Shown here: positions 1 through 8,254 of the stretch, piece by piece | How the letters are laid out: each line of letters opens with the position of its first letter | Position numbering within the stretch: the stretch's first letter is position 1 | Assembly: GCA_016787895.1 (NCBI GenBank) | Contig: JAEUTN010000017.1 | Coordinates: 45,128 to 109,127 of the forward strand | Origin: Bacteroidia bacterium | GTDB taxonomy: Bacteria; Bacteroidota; Bacteroidia; B-17B0; Aurantibacillaceae | Direction of reading: 5' to 3' | Length of the DNA: 64,000 bases | The notes under the pieces: generated by a model | Databases searched by the model: none | What the model saw: only the letters and a program-made list of their open reading frames with translations | Told to the model about the DNA's origin: nothing | Made by a program: the position numbers and the translations under genes

Positions 1-461
1 TAAAATGAAGAATAACGTTTTATTTTTCCCTTGTAATAAATAATCTGACGTCGCTGGTTGCCGCTTTCATAATACACTTCAAGGTTCGTATGACTGGAAT
101 CGATAACAGCCATCACCCTTTCCATTTTCCCATTTTCCCAATAGTTTTTGAACAGTTCAAGTTGTCCATCCTTGTAGAACCCTTTGTGTAACACCTTGCC
201 ACTCTTGTAATAATCTTCTTTCCAACCCTGAAGTTTTTCTCCGTTAGCAAAAAACCTTATCGAATCTCCATTTAAGGAAGGAATCAAACGATTGTAAATC
301 GAAATTTCTCCTAAACTGTCCAGTACTTCTTCCTGCAAATACCGTTTTTCTTCGGTTTTTTGGGATGGATTTTTTTGTTTCTTTTTTTGAGCCAGTAAAA
401 AATAGGGGAAACAAACCACAGCGAATAAAAAAATCAAAGCTATTTTAATTGGTTTGTTCAC
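1..461 (-). CDS. MORN-repeat (YwqK-like) secreted protein, 3' end cut by window
   Basis: The reading frame opens with a GTG at 461 and runs off the window edge without a stop, so only the first 153 or so residues are visible. An N-terminal hydrophobic segment (about residues 5-24, ending FLLAQ) looks like a signal peptide and is followed by a lysine-rich stretch. From about residue 70 there are repeated units of the form Y-K-S-G-K, Y-K-D-G-Q, W-E-N-G-K, Y-E-S-G-N, the signature of the short MORN variant repeat found in YwqK-like proteins of Bacteroidota. The GTG is chosen because an in-frame TAA lies three codons upstream, at 468-470, which is also the stop of the preceding acetyltransferase gene. 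It is the last visible gene of a compact minus-strand operon. The cellular role is unknown; the 'antitoxin' label often attached to the family is not supported by any partner here. Confidence 0.75.
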   Translation of the reverse strand, partial: MNKPIKIALIFLFAVVCFPYFLLAQKKKQKNPSQKTEEKRYLQEEVLDSLGEISIYNRLIPSLNGDSIRFFANGEKLQGWKEDYYKSGKVLHKGFYKDGQLELFKNYWENGKMERVMAVIDSSHTNLEVYYESGNQRRQIIYYKGKIKRYSSF

Positions 462-467
462 TGTATG

Positions 468-929
468 TTACGCAATTTGAGTTGAAGTACTGAACCATCG
501 CATGGCAATGTGAGGTATGTTGTCTTCAAGGTACTCAGCACCCTCGGCAACAAAACCAAGTTCAGAATAGAAGGTTTTTAAATGGCTTTGAGCCGAGATG
601 CAGATATCAAGACCGGGAAAAAGCTGAGTGCTTTTCTCAATGGAAGTTTTCATAAGGGCCTGACCACGTTTTTTACCTCTGAAATCAGGATGAACCACTA
701 CCCTGCCGATTCTTGGAAATGGATGTATTGCATCAGGTGGCAGAATTCGTGCGTAAGCGATGAGTTGTTTCTCATCCATCTGTAAAACGTGAAGTGCTAA
801 AAGGTCGTTTTTATCCACCTCCTGATAGGGGCAATTTTGCTCAACCACAAACACCAAACATCTTAAAAAATAGATGTTATAGAGCTCAATTCCACTAAGT
901 TCGCTAAAGTATTTAAAGGTGTAATTCAC
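468..929 (-). CDS. elaA: ElaA-type GNAT acetyltransferase
   Basis: GNAT-fold N-acetyltransferase, expected to move an acetyl group from acetyl-CoA to an amine; the substrate of ElaA proteins is not known. The ElaA hallmark (VFVVEQNCPYQEVD) lies near the N-terminus, and the acetyl-CoA-binding segment GRVVVHPDFRGKKRG, with the R-G-x-x-R-G pyrophosphate loop, follows about 50 residues later. I prefer the GTG at 929, one base after the stop of the upstream gene (931-933), because it gives an N-terminus of ElaA length; a TTG at 944 would add five residues and overlap the upstream gene. Tight packing with the CoA-binding protein gene suggests translational coupling. The family call is firm, the start less so. 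Confidence 0.85.
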   Translation of the reverse strand: MNYTFKYFSELSGIELYNIYFLRCLVFVVEQNCPYQEVDKNDLLALHVLQMDEKQLIAYARILPPDAIHPFPRIGRVVVHPDFRGKKRGQALMKTSIEKSTQLFPGLDICISAQSHLKTFYSELGFVAEGAEYLEDNIPHIAMRWFSTSTQIA

Positions 930-930
930 A

Positions 931-1293
931 TTAATAAGCGCCAATGCTCAGAAGAACCAGAGTGCAGGCTTCGGTGCACTCGGTACCTATACGAGTGGCC
1001 TGCTCAAAAAGTTCTGGATTTTCAGTTCCCGGATTAAAAATAATACGTTTTGGCCTGAGACTCAGGATATAATTGTACCAGGGTTTTTGGTTGTTCGGGT
1101 TCAGATAAAGCGTTACGGTATCGATATCCCGCAATTCAGGGGGACTAACCAAAATTGGCTCACCTTTTATTTCACCGGCTTTTTGTCCTATTAACACTAC
1201 CGGATGACCGTGGTTTAAAAGGCTGAGTGTAGCCATATTGCTGTACCGTTGTGGATTCACGGAAGCACCTAAAACAAGGGTTTTTTTGCTCAT
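931..1293 (-). CDS. CoA-binding (YccU-like) small Rossmann protein
   Basis: A 120-residue single-domain protein of the CoA_binding_2 type. The N-terminus KTLVLGASVNPQRYSNMA is the usual Rossmann nucleotide loop with the N-P-x-R-Y/x-S signature, and the C-terminal half contains NPGTENPEL and a cysteine-containing segment (TECTEACTLVL) seen in these proteins. It is expected to be cytosolic and to bind CoA or a CoA-like nucleotide; no enzymatic activity is assigned to the family. Its ATG overlaps the stop of the MFS transporter gene as ATGA (1290-1293), and its own stop sits one base from the likely start of the ElaA gene, so all three are probably translated from one mRNA. Confidence 0.85.
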   Translation of the reverse strand: MSKKTLVLGASVNPQRYSNMATLSLLNHGHPVVLIGQKAGEIKGEPILVSPPELRDIDTVTLYLNPNNQKPWYNYILSLRPKRIIFNPGTENPELFEQATRIGTECTEACTLVLLSIGAY

Positions 1294-2546
1294 GACTCGG
1301 TGTAATTCAGGTCTTTATGAAAGGTTTCTTCAAGTTGATAACAAGCAAAGTAAGCCAGGGCAAATACAACAAGGCCTATTAAAATTGAAGCATTCACCCA
1401 ACCCAGGTCGGGATTTAGTTGTGCATGGGCCAAACTCATTAGGGTAACGGAACCCCTCACAAAATTTGGAGCTGTTGTGGTTACTGTGGCGCGTATATTG
1501 GTGCCGAATAATTCAGAAGCGCTGCTCATAAAAACCGCCCAATAGCCTGTTGCAAATCCTATCATAAAAATGATGCTGTAGAACACCAGCACTGAATGCG
1601 CAGCAAAAAGATAATAGGCTATGCTTAACAACAAGGTTAAACTGATGAACAGATAAAGGACTTTTTTTCTGGATTTGAGTACCTGACTCAGTAAACCGCT
1701 GGTTACGTCTCCGATGGTGATGCCTATGTAAGCCACCATAATGGGAATTTTCCCTTCCCGGGGTCCGTTTACAAGACCCAAAGCCCGGCTCATTTCTGGA
1801 GCAAACTGTACCAGAAAATACATCACGTACCATACCGGAACTGCAATAAGGATAATGTTCAGGTATTTCATGAGCAGTTTTGGATGCGAAAAGAGGTAAA
1901 AAAAGTTACCCCGTTTCACTTGATGTTTTTCTTTAAGTCCGGCGAACATACCGCTTTCAAAAACCCCAATGCGCATGAACAAAAGCAAAAGTCCCATGCC
2001 ACCACCAATAAAATAACTTATTCTCCAGTTGTTCAGCATGATGGTAGTAAAGCCGGCTACAACGGCTCCAAAAAGGCCAACAGAAGCCACCACCATAGTG
2101 CCAATTCCCCTCTCCTCTTTTTTCATGGTTTCACTCACCAGAGTAATGCCTGCCCCCAATTCTCCTGCTAAACCAAATCCGGAAACAAAACGCAATATGG
2201 CGTACCAGGTGGTATCGACAATAAAACCATTGGCGATATTGGCCAGAGAATACACCACAATACTGCCGAATAAAACAGATAATCTTCCTTTTTTGTCGCC
2301 GAGCACACCCCAAAAAATGCCCCCAACCAACATGCCTATCATTTGAATGCTCAGCAATTGCGAGCCGATGGAGGCCACCTGCTTATCGCGCAGGGCTTTA
2401 TCTGGAAAGCTTGCGGCTAGTATATCCTGCAAACTTGCCACGCGTTCCATACCAAACAACACCAGGTCATATATATCGACAAAATACCCAAGCGCTGCTA
2501 CCAGAACGAGTTTATTCGTGAGAAGTTTTCCGAAGGTCTGCCTCAT
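1290..2546 (-). CDS. MFS transporter
   Basis: A 418-residue inner-membrane transporter of the major facilitator superfamily with about 12 hydrophobic segments. The cytoplasmic loop between TM2 and TM3 carries the diagnostic motif WGVLGDKKGRLSVLF, and TM4-TM5 has RFVSGFGLAGELGAGITLVSE, which resembles the metabolite:H+ symporter and sugar-porter branches. The substrate cannot be read from the sequence. Its ATG overlaps the stop of the protease gene by four bases (ATGA, 2543-2546) and its own stop overlaps the next start the same way, which places it in the middle of a coupled operon. No truncation or unusual residue was noted. Confidence 0.88.
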   Translation of the reverse strand: MRQTFGKLLTNKLVLVAALGYFVDIYDLVLFGMERVASLQDILAASFPDKALRDKQVASIGSQLLSIQMIGMLVGGIFWGVLGDKKGRLSVLFGSIVVYSLANIANGFIVDTTWYAILRFVSGFGLAGELGAGITLVSETMKKEERGIGTMVVASVGLFGAVVAGFTTIMLNNWRISYFIGGGMGLLLLFMRIGVFESGMFAGLKEKHQVKRGNFFYLFSHPKLLMKYLNIILIAVPVWYVMYFLVQFAPEMSRALGLVNGPREGKIPIMVAYIGITIGDVTSGLLSQVLKSRKKVLYLFISLTLLLSIAYYLFAAHSVLVFYSIIFMIGFATGYWAVFMSSASELFGTNIRATVTTTAPNFVRGSVTLMSLAHAQLNPDLGWVNASILIGLVVFALAYFACYQLEETFHKDLNYTES

Positions 2547-4198
2547 GGTTGAGCCAGTAATTTTTTACTTAAAATTCCACTTGAAGTAGTAAGTTGGAGA
2601 ATGTAAAAACCCCCTGATAATTCGGGAAGTTCGATGTCCAGGTCCTCTTTCATATTGACCTTTTTGCAGTATACCACTGCCCCTTTAGCATCCAGTATGG
2701 TCACTTCAGAAATGTTTAGCTGAGTCTCCCTGACCTGAATGCTGAACCTGTTTTGAAAAGGGTTAGGCACTATGGCGATGGCATTCGCTAATTGTTGTTC
2801 TTCTTTTATACCCACAGGAAAAGCACACATGTTGGGCAGCCCCCAACCAATAAAATTATCGGGATTATTGGCATTGGAAGCTGTTTTGCGCAATGTATCC
2901 AGAATTTTAATGTTACTGAACGATTTGTGGGCCTGCCAGAAACAGGCTACTGCACCGGCCAAAACAGGTGCGGAAAAGGAGGTACCATTAGCCGGAAAAG
3001 GAATGGTATCGTTAAAACACACCCAGGCCCCTACTCCACGTGCTACCAGATCGGGTTTGGTGCGTCCGTCAAAGGTTGGGCCTTTGCCGCTGAACGAAGC
3101 GTAAGTGCCCAAACTATCTACCGCGCCCACAGCACAAACACTGTCGGCATCGGCAGCAACCGAAATGTATTGCCACAAGGAGGCGCCTTCGTTACCCGCG
3201 GAGTTCACCACAAACATGCCTTTTCGGGCGGCTAAATTGGCGGCAATGCTCATGGGCGCGGTTTTTCCGTTTAATGTGGAATAACTGTGATTTTGGTTGG
3301 ATTTATCAAAGGTGGTGTAACCCAGGGAGGTGGTAAGAATGTGGGCACCAACACTGTCGGCAAATTCAGCGGCACGTATCCAGTTGTATTCTTCTGAAAT
3401 GGTTTCAGATCCCCCCTCTTCTGTGCTGAACAACCAGTATTCGGCATCCGGGGCTGAGCCAATCAACACTCCGGGAAGTATGGCTGCCATGCAGGACATA
3501 ACCATGGTGCCGTGGGTGCTGTTGTTATACACATCGGTTCCTCCGCTCACAAAATTTCGGGTTCCCAGTATTTTTCCCCGTCCACGAATGCTATCAAAAA
3601 ATGTATAAGAATTCACACCAAAAAAACCCGCATCCATTACGGCAATGGTAATGCCTGTTCCTCTAAACCCCTGGCTGTGCAGGCAATCGACATTGATTTG
3701 TTTGTTTTGCCAGTAAGAATTTCCATAATTATATCCTCCAGAGCTGGTTTTTTCGTTGTTGTTCAGTGTTTTAGCTGTGGATACATGAAGCGGAGGTTCG
3801 GTGAAATTGACTTTGAATTTATTCACCTGAAAGGTATCGTTCACAAAAGGCAGAGCTTTGATGGCGTTTAAACTATTCATGTTGGTGGTGCTTAATACCA
3901 CTCCATTCAACCATTTGGAAGCAAAAAGCACTTTTACCCCCGGAAAACCGGCCACCTGAGTAATGTAGGAAGGAGTAACCGGAAGATCACTATCTACAAC
4001 AGGAATATTATAAGCCACTCTCCGGTTAACAGATTTCTGGCTCAGGAAAGCCGAAGGGTTGTTGATGGTATAAGGTGTACCTGTTTTATTGGTAAAACGC
4101 ACCCAGTATTTTTTTGCGGATTGTGCCGGCAGGGTATCTGACAGCAGCAATAATACAACCAGAGCTGCAGTTTTAAAAAAGTGTTTATTCAGTTCCAT
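2543..4198 (-). CDS. Subtilisin-like S8 protease with T9SS type A sorting domain
   Basis: Secreted serine endopeptidase of family S8. I chose the ATG at 4198 (551 residues) rather than the first in-frame ATG at 4282, because it gives a classic signal peptide (MELNKHFF followed by a leucine-rich core ending LPAQS). The catalytic triad is visible at Asp189 (VMDAG), His229 (STHGTM) and Ser407 (GTSFSAP), with the oxyanion Asn336 in SAGNEG. An N-terminal inhibitor-like region precedes the catalytic domain. The last 75 or so residues (VPNPFQNRF to SKKLLAQP) form a T9SS type A sorting domain, so the enzyme should be exported across the outer membrane and anchored or released. The gene overlaps the upstream lipoprotein gene by 14 bases and the MFS gene by four. 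Typical of secreted Bacteroidota subtilases. Confidence 0.93.
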   Translation of the reverse strand: MELNKHFFKTAALVVLLLLSDTLPAQSAKKYWVRFTNKTGTPYTINNPSAFLSQKSVNRRVAYNIPVVDSDLPVTPSYITQVAGFPGVKVLFASKWLNGVVLSTTNMNSLNAIKALPFVNDTFQVNKFKVNFTEPPLHVSTAKTLNNNEKTSSGGYNYGNSYWQNKQINVDCLHSQGFRGTGITIAVMDAGFFGVNSYTFFDSIRGRGKILGTRNFVSGGTDVYNNSTHGTMVMSCMAAILPGVLIGSAPDAEYWLFSTEEGGSETISEEYNWIRAAEFADSVGAHILTTSLGYTTFDKSNQNHSYSTLNGKTAPMSIAANLAARKGMFVVNSAGNEGASLWQYISVAADADSVCAVGAVDSLGTYASFSGKGPTFDGRTKPDLVARGVGAWVCFNDTIPFPANGTSFSAPVLAGAVACFWQAHKSFSNIKILDTLRKTASNANNPDNFIGWGLPNMCAFPVGIKEEQQLANAIAIVPNPFQNRFSIQVRETQLNISEVTILDAKGAVVYCKKVNMKEDLDIELPELSGGFYILQLTTSSGILSKKLLAQP

Positions 4199-4901
4199 AT
4201 TTAATAATTCTGAGTGTATAGGTGACTCCCTTTTCGATTCTGTTTTTAACGGGCACATTGGGCACAATGTTGTTTGATTCAATATTGGTGTATTGTCTGA
4301 ATACTAAACCAATATCAGCCCCAAATTGTTCATACTCCAGCTGATTGATAATGAGATTGGAGGTATCGGTTTTTTGCTTCACCTTCAATACTCTGTTGAG
4401 GGAAAGACCGTTGATGTTTTCGGCTCTGTCAATGTATTCATAGGCATAGGTGGATTTTCCAAGCGAGTTATAGGCATTGCCATCCCAGGAAGCATTTTCA
4501 AGCGTTGGAAAGATGAGTTTGGTGTATAAATTGTTGTTTTCCTGGACCTGAACCCTTGCATTGTTTGCTTTCACCAGCCAGGCTTCTTTTATCTGCCAGT
4601 TCATGCTGTCGTAAGGTACGAGCGGATTAAACCATTTGATGTAACGCTCAAGACGGTATGCTTTAAGACCCTGATTGTCAATAAACTCTTCGACTAGTTT
4701 TTCTTTGATGCGGTATTTGAAATTCAGTGTGTCTTTCGGAACCTCGGTGTAAACGGTGCTGTCGGCCTCATATTCTACAAACCGCCCAATGGTGAGGGGA
4801 AAATACTCGAGACCTTTGATTGCAGCCGGTTCCGGAACGTCTTCTTTGCAGGAAAAAAGTCCAAGGGCTAAAAATAATGCTAGAATCCCGTTCTTTCTCA
4901 T
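4185..4901 (-). CDS. Hypothetical lipoprotein
   Basis: A 238-residue protein not recognised beyond its export signal. It starts with a short charged N-terminus, a hydrophobic core and the lipobox LFSC (Cys18), so it should be a lipoprotein of the inner or outer membrane. The rest is rich in beta-strand-like alternation and aromatic residues, with phrases such as YFPLTIGRFVEYEADS that recur in Bacteroidota lipoproteins of unknown function. It overlaps the downstream protease gene by 14 bases and follows the DUF1571/LysM gene by 56 bases, so these envelope proteins are probably co-expressed. A TACCTTTA sequence lies four bases upstream of the ATG and is one base off the Bacteroidota -7 consensus. 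Confidence 0.7.
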   Translation of the reverse strand: MRKNGILALFLALGLFSCKEDVPEPAAIKGLEYFPLTIGRFVEYEADSTVYTEVPKDTLNFKYRIKEKLVEEFIDNQGLKAYRLERYIKWFNPLVPYDSMNWQIKEAWLVKANNARVQVQENNNLYTKLIFPTLENASWDGNAYNSLGKSTYAYEYIDRAENINGLSLNRVLKVKQKTDTSNLIINQLEYEQFGADIGLVFRQYTNIESNNIVPNVPVKNRIEKGVTYTLRIIKYGTE

Positions 4902-4957
4902 CTCTTAAAGGTATTGAAAAAAGCGCAAAGTTTATGGGGATGGAAGGAAGCCTTGGG

Positions 4958-5818
4958 TTAAAATTTGTAATCCTTGTAGGTGCGGGTGAATTCCCCTTCC
5001 TCAAATTTTGGGTTCACCTGTAGGAAATGGTAATTGTATTCTTCAAACAAACCCTTGTCGTCAATCACTTTTACGCTTACCGGCACAAAATAAAATTTAT
5101 CGATGTAAAGCAAAACCGATCTGCAGTAAGAATTGGGGACCTTAATCACCTGGCCTTTTTTAAGCGGATCGAAATAATCTTTGAATTTTGGGTTTTTTTC
5201 GAGAATCATGTATTCGGAAACAAAAAACTTACGGGCAATGGAGGTTATGCTTTCGCCCGCCTGAACGGTATAATCTTTATAGGAGAAATCCTTATTGTTG
5301 ATGATGATTTTGTAGCACTGGCGGTTATTGATCTTTTCCTCACCCAATAACTTAAAGTAATCATCAAAGTGTGAACGGTCAACTTTTTTCAAAGTGTGCT
5401 GAATAACTGTAGAGAAATAATCGTAACCCATTTCGTTCAGGGTATGGTGCTGATCCTGGCGCATTAAATCGCCCATGGGATCCAGATTCAGGGTGATGTA
5501 TGGAAAACCACCGGGATTGACAAGGGCTTTGTTGTTGTTTTTTCCTTCCAGGAATAACACTTCTATTCCCTTAATGTAGAGATAAATCTGCCTGGGGTTT
5601 TTGTTGAACTTTACGGCGCTTTCATAATAGTTAAAGCCTTTTTTCCCGCGCTCAATAATCTTGAGGTGGTATTTCAGACTTTTTACATCGTGTATGGCCT
5701 TAAAACTTTTTTCAAGCACTTCCTCACAGCTAAGATCCTGTTTGGGTTGCAAAGCCGTAAATGGGAGCGCAAGCGCTGCTATGCATAGAACTAAACGGAG
5801 CAAGAGAGGAATCATCAA
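4958..5818 (-). CDS. DUF1571 protein with inserted LysM domain
   Basis: A 286-residue exported protein. A signal peptide occupies roughly residues 1-25. The region around residues 30-170 (CEEVLEKSFKAIHDVKSLKY, then YLYIKGIEVLFLEGKN) matches DUF1571, an outer-membrane-lipoprotein-carrier-like fold of unknown role. From about residue 183 there is a LysM motif (YTVQAGESITSIARKFFVS ... KKGQVIKVPN), which usually binds the glycan chains of peptidoglycan. The DUF1571 beta-sheet then appears to resume (SVLLYIDKFYFVPVSVKV), so LysM looks inserted rather than appended. Two adjacent ATGs are possible starts. The protein probably works in the periplasm on the cell wall; it heads the minus-strand envelope operon that continues down to the window edge. 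Confidence 0.78.
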   Translation of the reverse strand: MMIPLLLRLVLCIAALALPFTALQPKQDLSCEEVLEKSFKAIHDVKSLKYHLKIIERGKKGFNYYESAVKFNKNPRQIYLYIKGIEVLFLEGKNNNKALVNPGGFPYITLNLDPMGDLMRQDQHHTLNEMGYDYFSTVIQHTLKKVDRSHFDDYFKLLGEEKINNRQCYKIIINNKDFSYKDYTVQAGESITSIARKFFVSEYMILEKNPKFKDYFDPLKKGQVIKVPNSYCRSVLLYIDKFYFVPVSVKVIDDKGLFEEYNYHFLQVNPKFEEGEFTRTYKDYKF

Positions 5819-5934
5819 TCCGTAAAAATACTACAATCTGTCCAACAGAAAAATATGTGCCTTAATTTTTAGACAGTTAATAAAATCAAAGACCATTGTT
5901 AACAGTCCGGCAGTTGCAGAACGCTCAACAACGT

Positions 5935-5942
5935 TATATTTG
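5935..5942 (+). promoter_or_regulatory. -7 promoter box TATATTTG
   Basis: Perfect match to the Bacteroidota -7 consensus TAnnTTTG, with a TTG about 20 bases upstream (5914-5916) as a possible -33 element. It ends nine bases before the ATG at 5952, so the transcript would have almost no leader. It also argues against the upstream in-frame TTG codons, the first of which lies inside the box, as starts. Confidence 0.6.
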
Positions 5943-5951
5943 CGATTGGGA

Positions 5952-7040
5952 ATGAATATTCAGGAACACATCATTCGGGGCATTTTGGAATTGCTGTACA
6001 AGCAGGATTATCTGGTAGTACCCGGTTTTGGTGGATTTGTGTTAAAATCCCAGGCCTCTGTTTTTTCAGGCTCCGGCACTACCTTACTTCCACCTTCTAA
6101 AAAGCTGGGATTCAATAAACAACTTCGTCAAAACGATGGGATATTGCTGAGCTGGCTGCAGCAGGAATTGAGCTGCGATCATACCACTGCCCTGACCCAT
6201 CTTGAGGAATTTGCCGACTATTGCAACAGTATACTCAATACCAAACGCAGGTTAAGTATCGAGCGTCTGGGCTTTTTTTATCTCGATTTCGAAAATAATT
6301 TTTGTTTTGAACCCAGAACCGATGTCAATTTTTTATCGGATAGTTTTGGATTGGGTCCGGTTCATCTAAAAGAGCTGGAAACGGAAAACACCGGTCGCTC
6401 AGAACCTAAACAAACTGTTTTTATCGACCGGTCTGCGCCCAAACCTGCTGAAGCGCCTGCCAGCCATGCATCAGAAAGGGTTAAAAGGAATGCCAATAAG
6501 GGCCTGGCCTATGCTTCTCTTGGTGTCTTTTTGATTGTGGTTCTCAGTTTTGTAATAACCTCTGTTGGGGTTCAGGGCCCTTTGAAAGCCGCTTTTTTTA
6601 ACACCTCAGCAAAAGCGGAATACAAACCCCTGGACTATCCAAAGCTTGAACTTTCAGGAGAAAAAACCAAACCGGCTTTGCTAATCAGCACCTCTGAAAA
6701 CGAAGCCATTTTAACCCTTGAAGAGGACCTTCGATTTGTTGTTTCTTCTTCAGCCAGCCAAAGCAGTGTAATTAAGGGAACAAAAAGCAATAGCTTAAGA
6801 TCTGCCAGGGAATCGGGAAATTACCGTATTGTGTTTGGGTGTTTTTCGGTGAAGGCCAATGCCAGAAAGTTTGCAAAAGAACTAAAAGAAAAAGAATATC
6901 CTGTTGAAATCAGCAAACTCGAAGCTAAGGATATGTATGTTGTGGCACTCGAAGGTTACGCAAGCAAAGAAGCGGCCAAATCAGAACTGAATTCAATCAA
7001 AACACTTTTTCCTCACGCCTGGATCAAACAACTGCCTTAA
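5952..7040 (+). CDS. HU-CCDC81 / SPOR domain envelope protein
   Basis: A 362-residue single-pass membrane protein. Residues 1-140 (IQEHIIRGILELLYKQDYLV, PGFGGF) match the paired HU-CCDC81 domains found in Bacteroidota and related to the HU/IHF fold. A hydrophobic segment around residues 182-202 (YASLGVFLIVVLSFVITSV) is a transmembrane helix. The C-terminal 75 residues (YRIVFGCFSVKANARKFA ... YVVALEGYASKEAA) form a SPOR domain, which in other bacteria binds peptidoglycan denuded of stem peptides at division sites. The start is taken as the ATG at 5952, since the longer frame begins with TTG inside the promoter box. It probably links the cytoplasm to the septal cell wall. It ends overlapping the convergent hemJ gene by four bases. 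Confidence 0.85.
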   Translation: MNIQEHIIRGILELLYKQDYLVVPGFGGFVLKSQASVFSGSGTTLLPPSKKLGFNKQLRQNDGILLSWLQQELSCDHTTALTHLEEFADYCNSILNTKRRLSIERLGFFYLDFENNFCFEPRTDVNFLSDSFGLGPVHLKELETENTGRSEPKQTVFIDRSAPKPAEAPASHASERVKRNANKGLAYASLGVFLIVVLSFVITSVGVQGPLKAAFFNTSAKAEYKPLDYPKLELSGEKTKPALLISTSENEAILTLEEDLRFVVSSSASQSSVIKGTKSNSLRSARESGNYRIVFGCFSVKANARKFAKELKEKEYPVEISKLEAKDMYVVALEGYASKEAAKSELNSIKTLFPHAWIKQLP

Positions 7041-7639
7041 CTTGCCGGCTTGTTCTCTTCCTGAGAACTGTTGTTTGAAGAGGAGGCCTCCGTTTTAGCA
7101 AGTGCTTCATTTTTATTTCTTTTTCTGATGAGCACTACTGCGCTCATTAACACCGCTGCAAAAACAAAGAGTCCCAGTGTACCCCAGATAAAACCGGAAG
7201 TGGATTTAAGCACCACTAAAAATACAATGCTCACTAAAAATAAAGTAGCCAGCTCGTTAAAAAGCCGGAGCCTGAAGGAGGAAAGTTTGTAAATCCCTTG
7301 TTTTTGCTGGCGCAGTATACGCTGGCACTCCATGTGGTAGAGCAAAAGCAAAGCCACAGCGATGAGTTTTAACCACATCCAGGGCAAGGCCAGTAATGCG
7401 GGATGAAGAACAAGCATCCACAAACCAAACATCAAACTCAAAATCATGGCCGGCCAGCCGATAAAATACCATAACCTTTTTTGCATGAGCAGCAATTGCA
7501 CCGTTAACACCGAACGGGCCTCGGGCACTTTGTCCTGGGCTTCCCGGGCATAGATGAACAAACGAACGATATAAAACAAAGCGGAGAACCAACTTACCAC
7601 AAAGATGATGTGCAGGGCTTTTACATAATTGTATTCCAT
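7037..7639 (-). CDS. hemJ: HemJ-type protoporphyrinogen IX oxidase
   Basis: A 200-residue inner-membrane protein with four to five hydrophobic helices and a polar, low-complexity C-terminal tail. The opening YVKALHIIFVVSWFSALFYIVRLFIY is diagnostic of HemJ, the membrane enzyme that oxidises protoporphyrinogen IX to protoporphyrin IX in haem synthesis in many bacteria lacking HemG and HemY; His10 of this segment is the conserved histidine. The middle segment PAMILSLMFGLWML and the WLKLIAVALLLLYHMEC helix, with its conserved lysine and histidine, also fit. The tail after about residue 170 is rich in Ala, Ser, Glu and Asn and seems family-variable. It stands alone, convergent with the SPOR gene. 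Confidence 0.87.
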   Translation of the reverse strand: MEYNYVKALHIIFVVSWFSALFYIVRLFIYAREAQDKVPEARSVLTVQLLLMQKRLWYFIGWPAMILSLMFGLWMLVLHPALLALPWMWLKLIAVALLLLYHMECQRILRQQKQGIYKLSSFRLRLFNELATLFLVSIVFLVVLKSTSGFIWGTLGLFVFAAVLMSAVVLIRKRNKNEALAKTEASSSNNSSQEENKPAS

Positions 7640-7717
7640 GCTTTAAAAGTAAGTAATAATGAGTAATTTCGCCTGAGTTTTAGAACCAAAAATTTCCCAG
7701 TTCTCCTAATCGTACGT

Positions 7718-8242
7718 ATGACCTTCATGCAAGCCAAATCCCCATCACAATCACTCACCATTAACACCGAAGTAGTACTTCCCAACGACACCAATCATGT
7801 GGGCAATTTATTCGGAGGTAAACTTATGCAGTGGGTGGATATTACAGCCGCCATTGCGGCCCAGAGGCATTGCGGACGCGTTGTGGTTACAGCGGCTATT
7901 AATCACGTATCGTTCGACAACCCCATTAAACAAAATTCGGTGGTAACCCTCGAAGCCAAAGTAAGCCGTGCTTTTTCCACCAGTATGGAGATATATGTGG
8001 ATGTGCTTGTGGAAAATACTGTGACCGGTGAAAAAACAAAATGCAACGAGGCCATCCTTACCTTTGTTGCCATTGATCAAAATGGTGCTCCCCTGCCCGT
8101 TCCTCCATTAGCCCCAGAAACCGATCTGGAAAAAAAACGTTTTGAAAGTGCTTTGAGAAGAAGGCAGTTGTCGCTTATTCTTGCGGGTCGCATGAAACCG
8201 GAAGAGGCTTCAGAATTGAAAGCGCTTTTTGTACAGGATTAA
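7718..8242 (+). CDS. Acyl-CoA thioesterase (hotdog fold, YciA-like)
   Basis: A 174-residue cytosolic thioesterase that hydrolyses acyl-CoA to free acid and CoA. The signature NHVGNLFGGKLMQWVDITAA, in which the Asn/Asp and the glycine pair shape the catalytic site, is at about residues 28-46; VTAAINHVSFDNPI and the C-terminal hotdog strand (NEAILTFVAID) complete one hotdog domain. The C-terminal 50 residues are charged and helical. The alternative start at the ATG at 7727 would give a protein three residues shorter. TAATTTCG about 30 bases upstream is one base off the -7 consensus. It converges on the OstA-like gene with only 12 bases between them. Confidence 0.9.
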   Translation: MTFMQAKSPSQSLTINTEVVLPNDTNHVGNLFGGKLMQWVDITAAIAAQRHCGRVVVTAAINHVSFDNPIKQNSVVTLEAKVSRAFSTSMEIYVDVLVENTVTGEKTKCNEAILTFVAIDQNGAPLPVPPLAPETDLEKKRFESALRRRQLSLILAGRMKPEEASELKALFVQD

Positions 8243-8254
8243 ACTCCCATTCAT

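Noticed and set aside
1..461. MORN-repeat protein as an antitoxin of a toxin-antitoxin pair
   Set aside because: The visible part has a signal peptide and no toxin gene is adjacent; the antitoxin label comes from family naming only.
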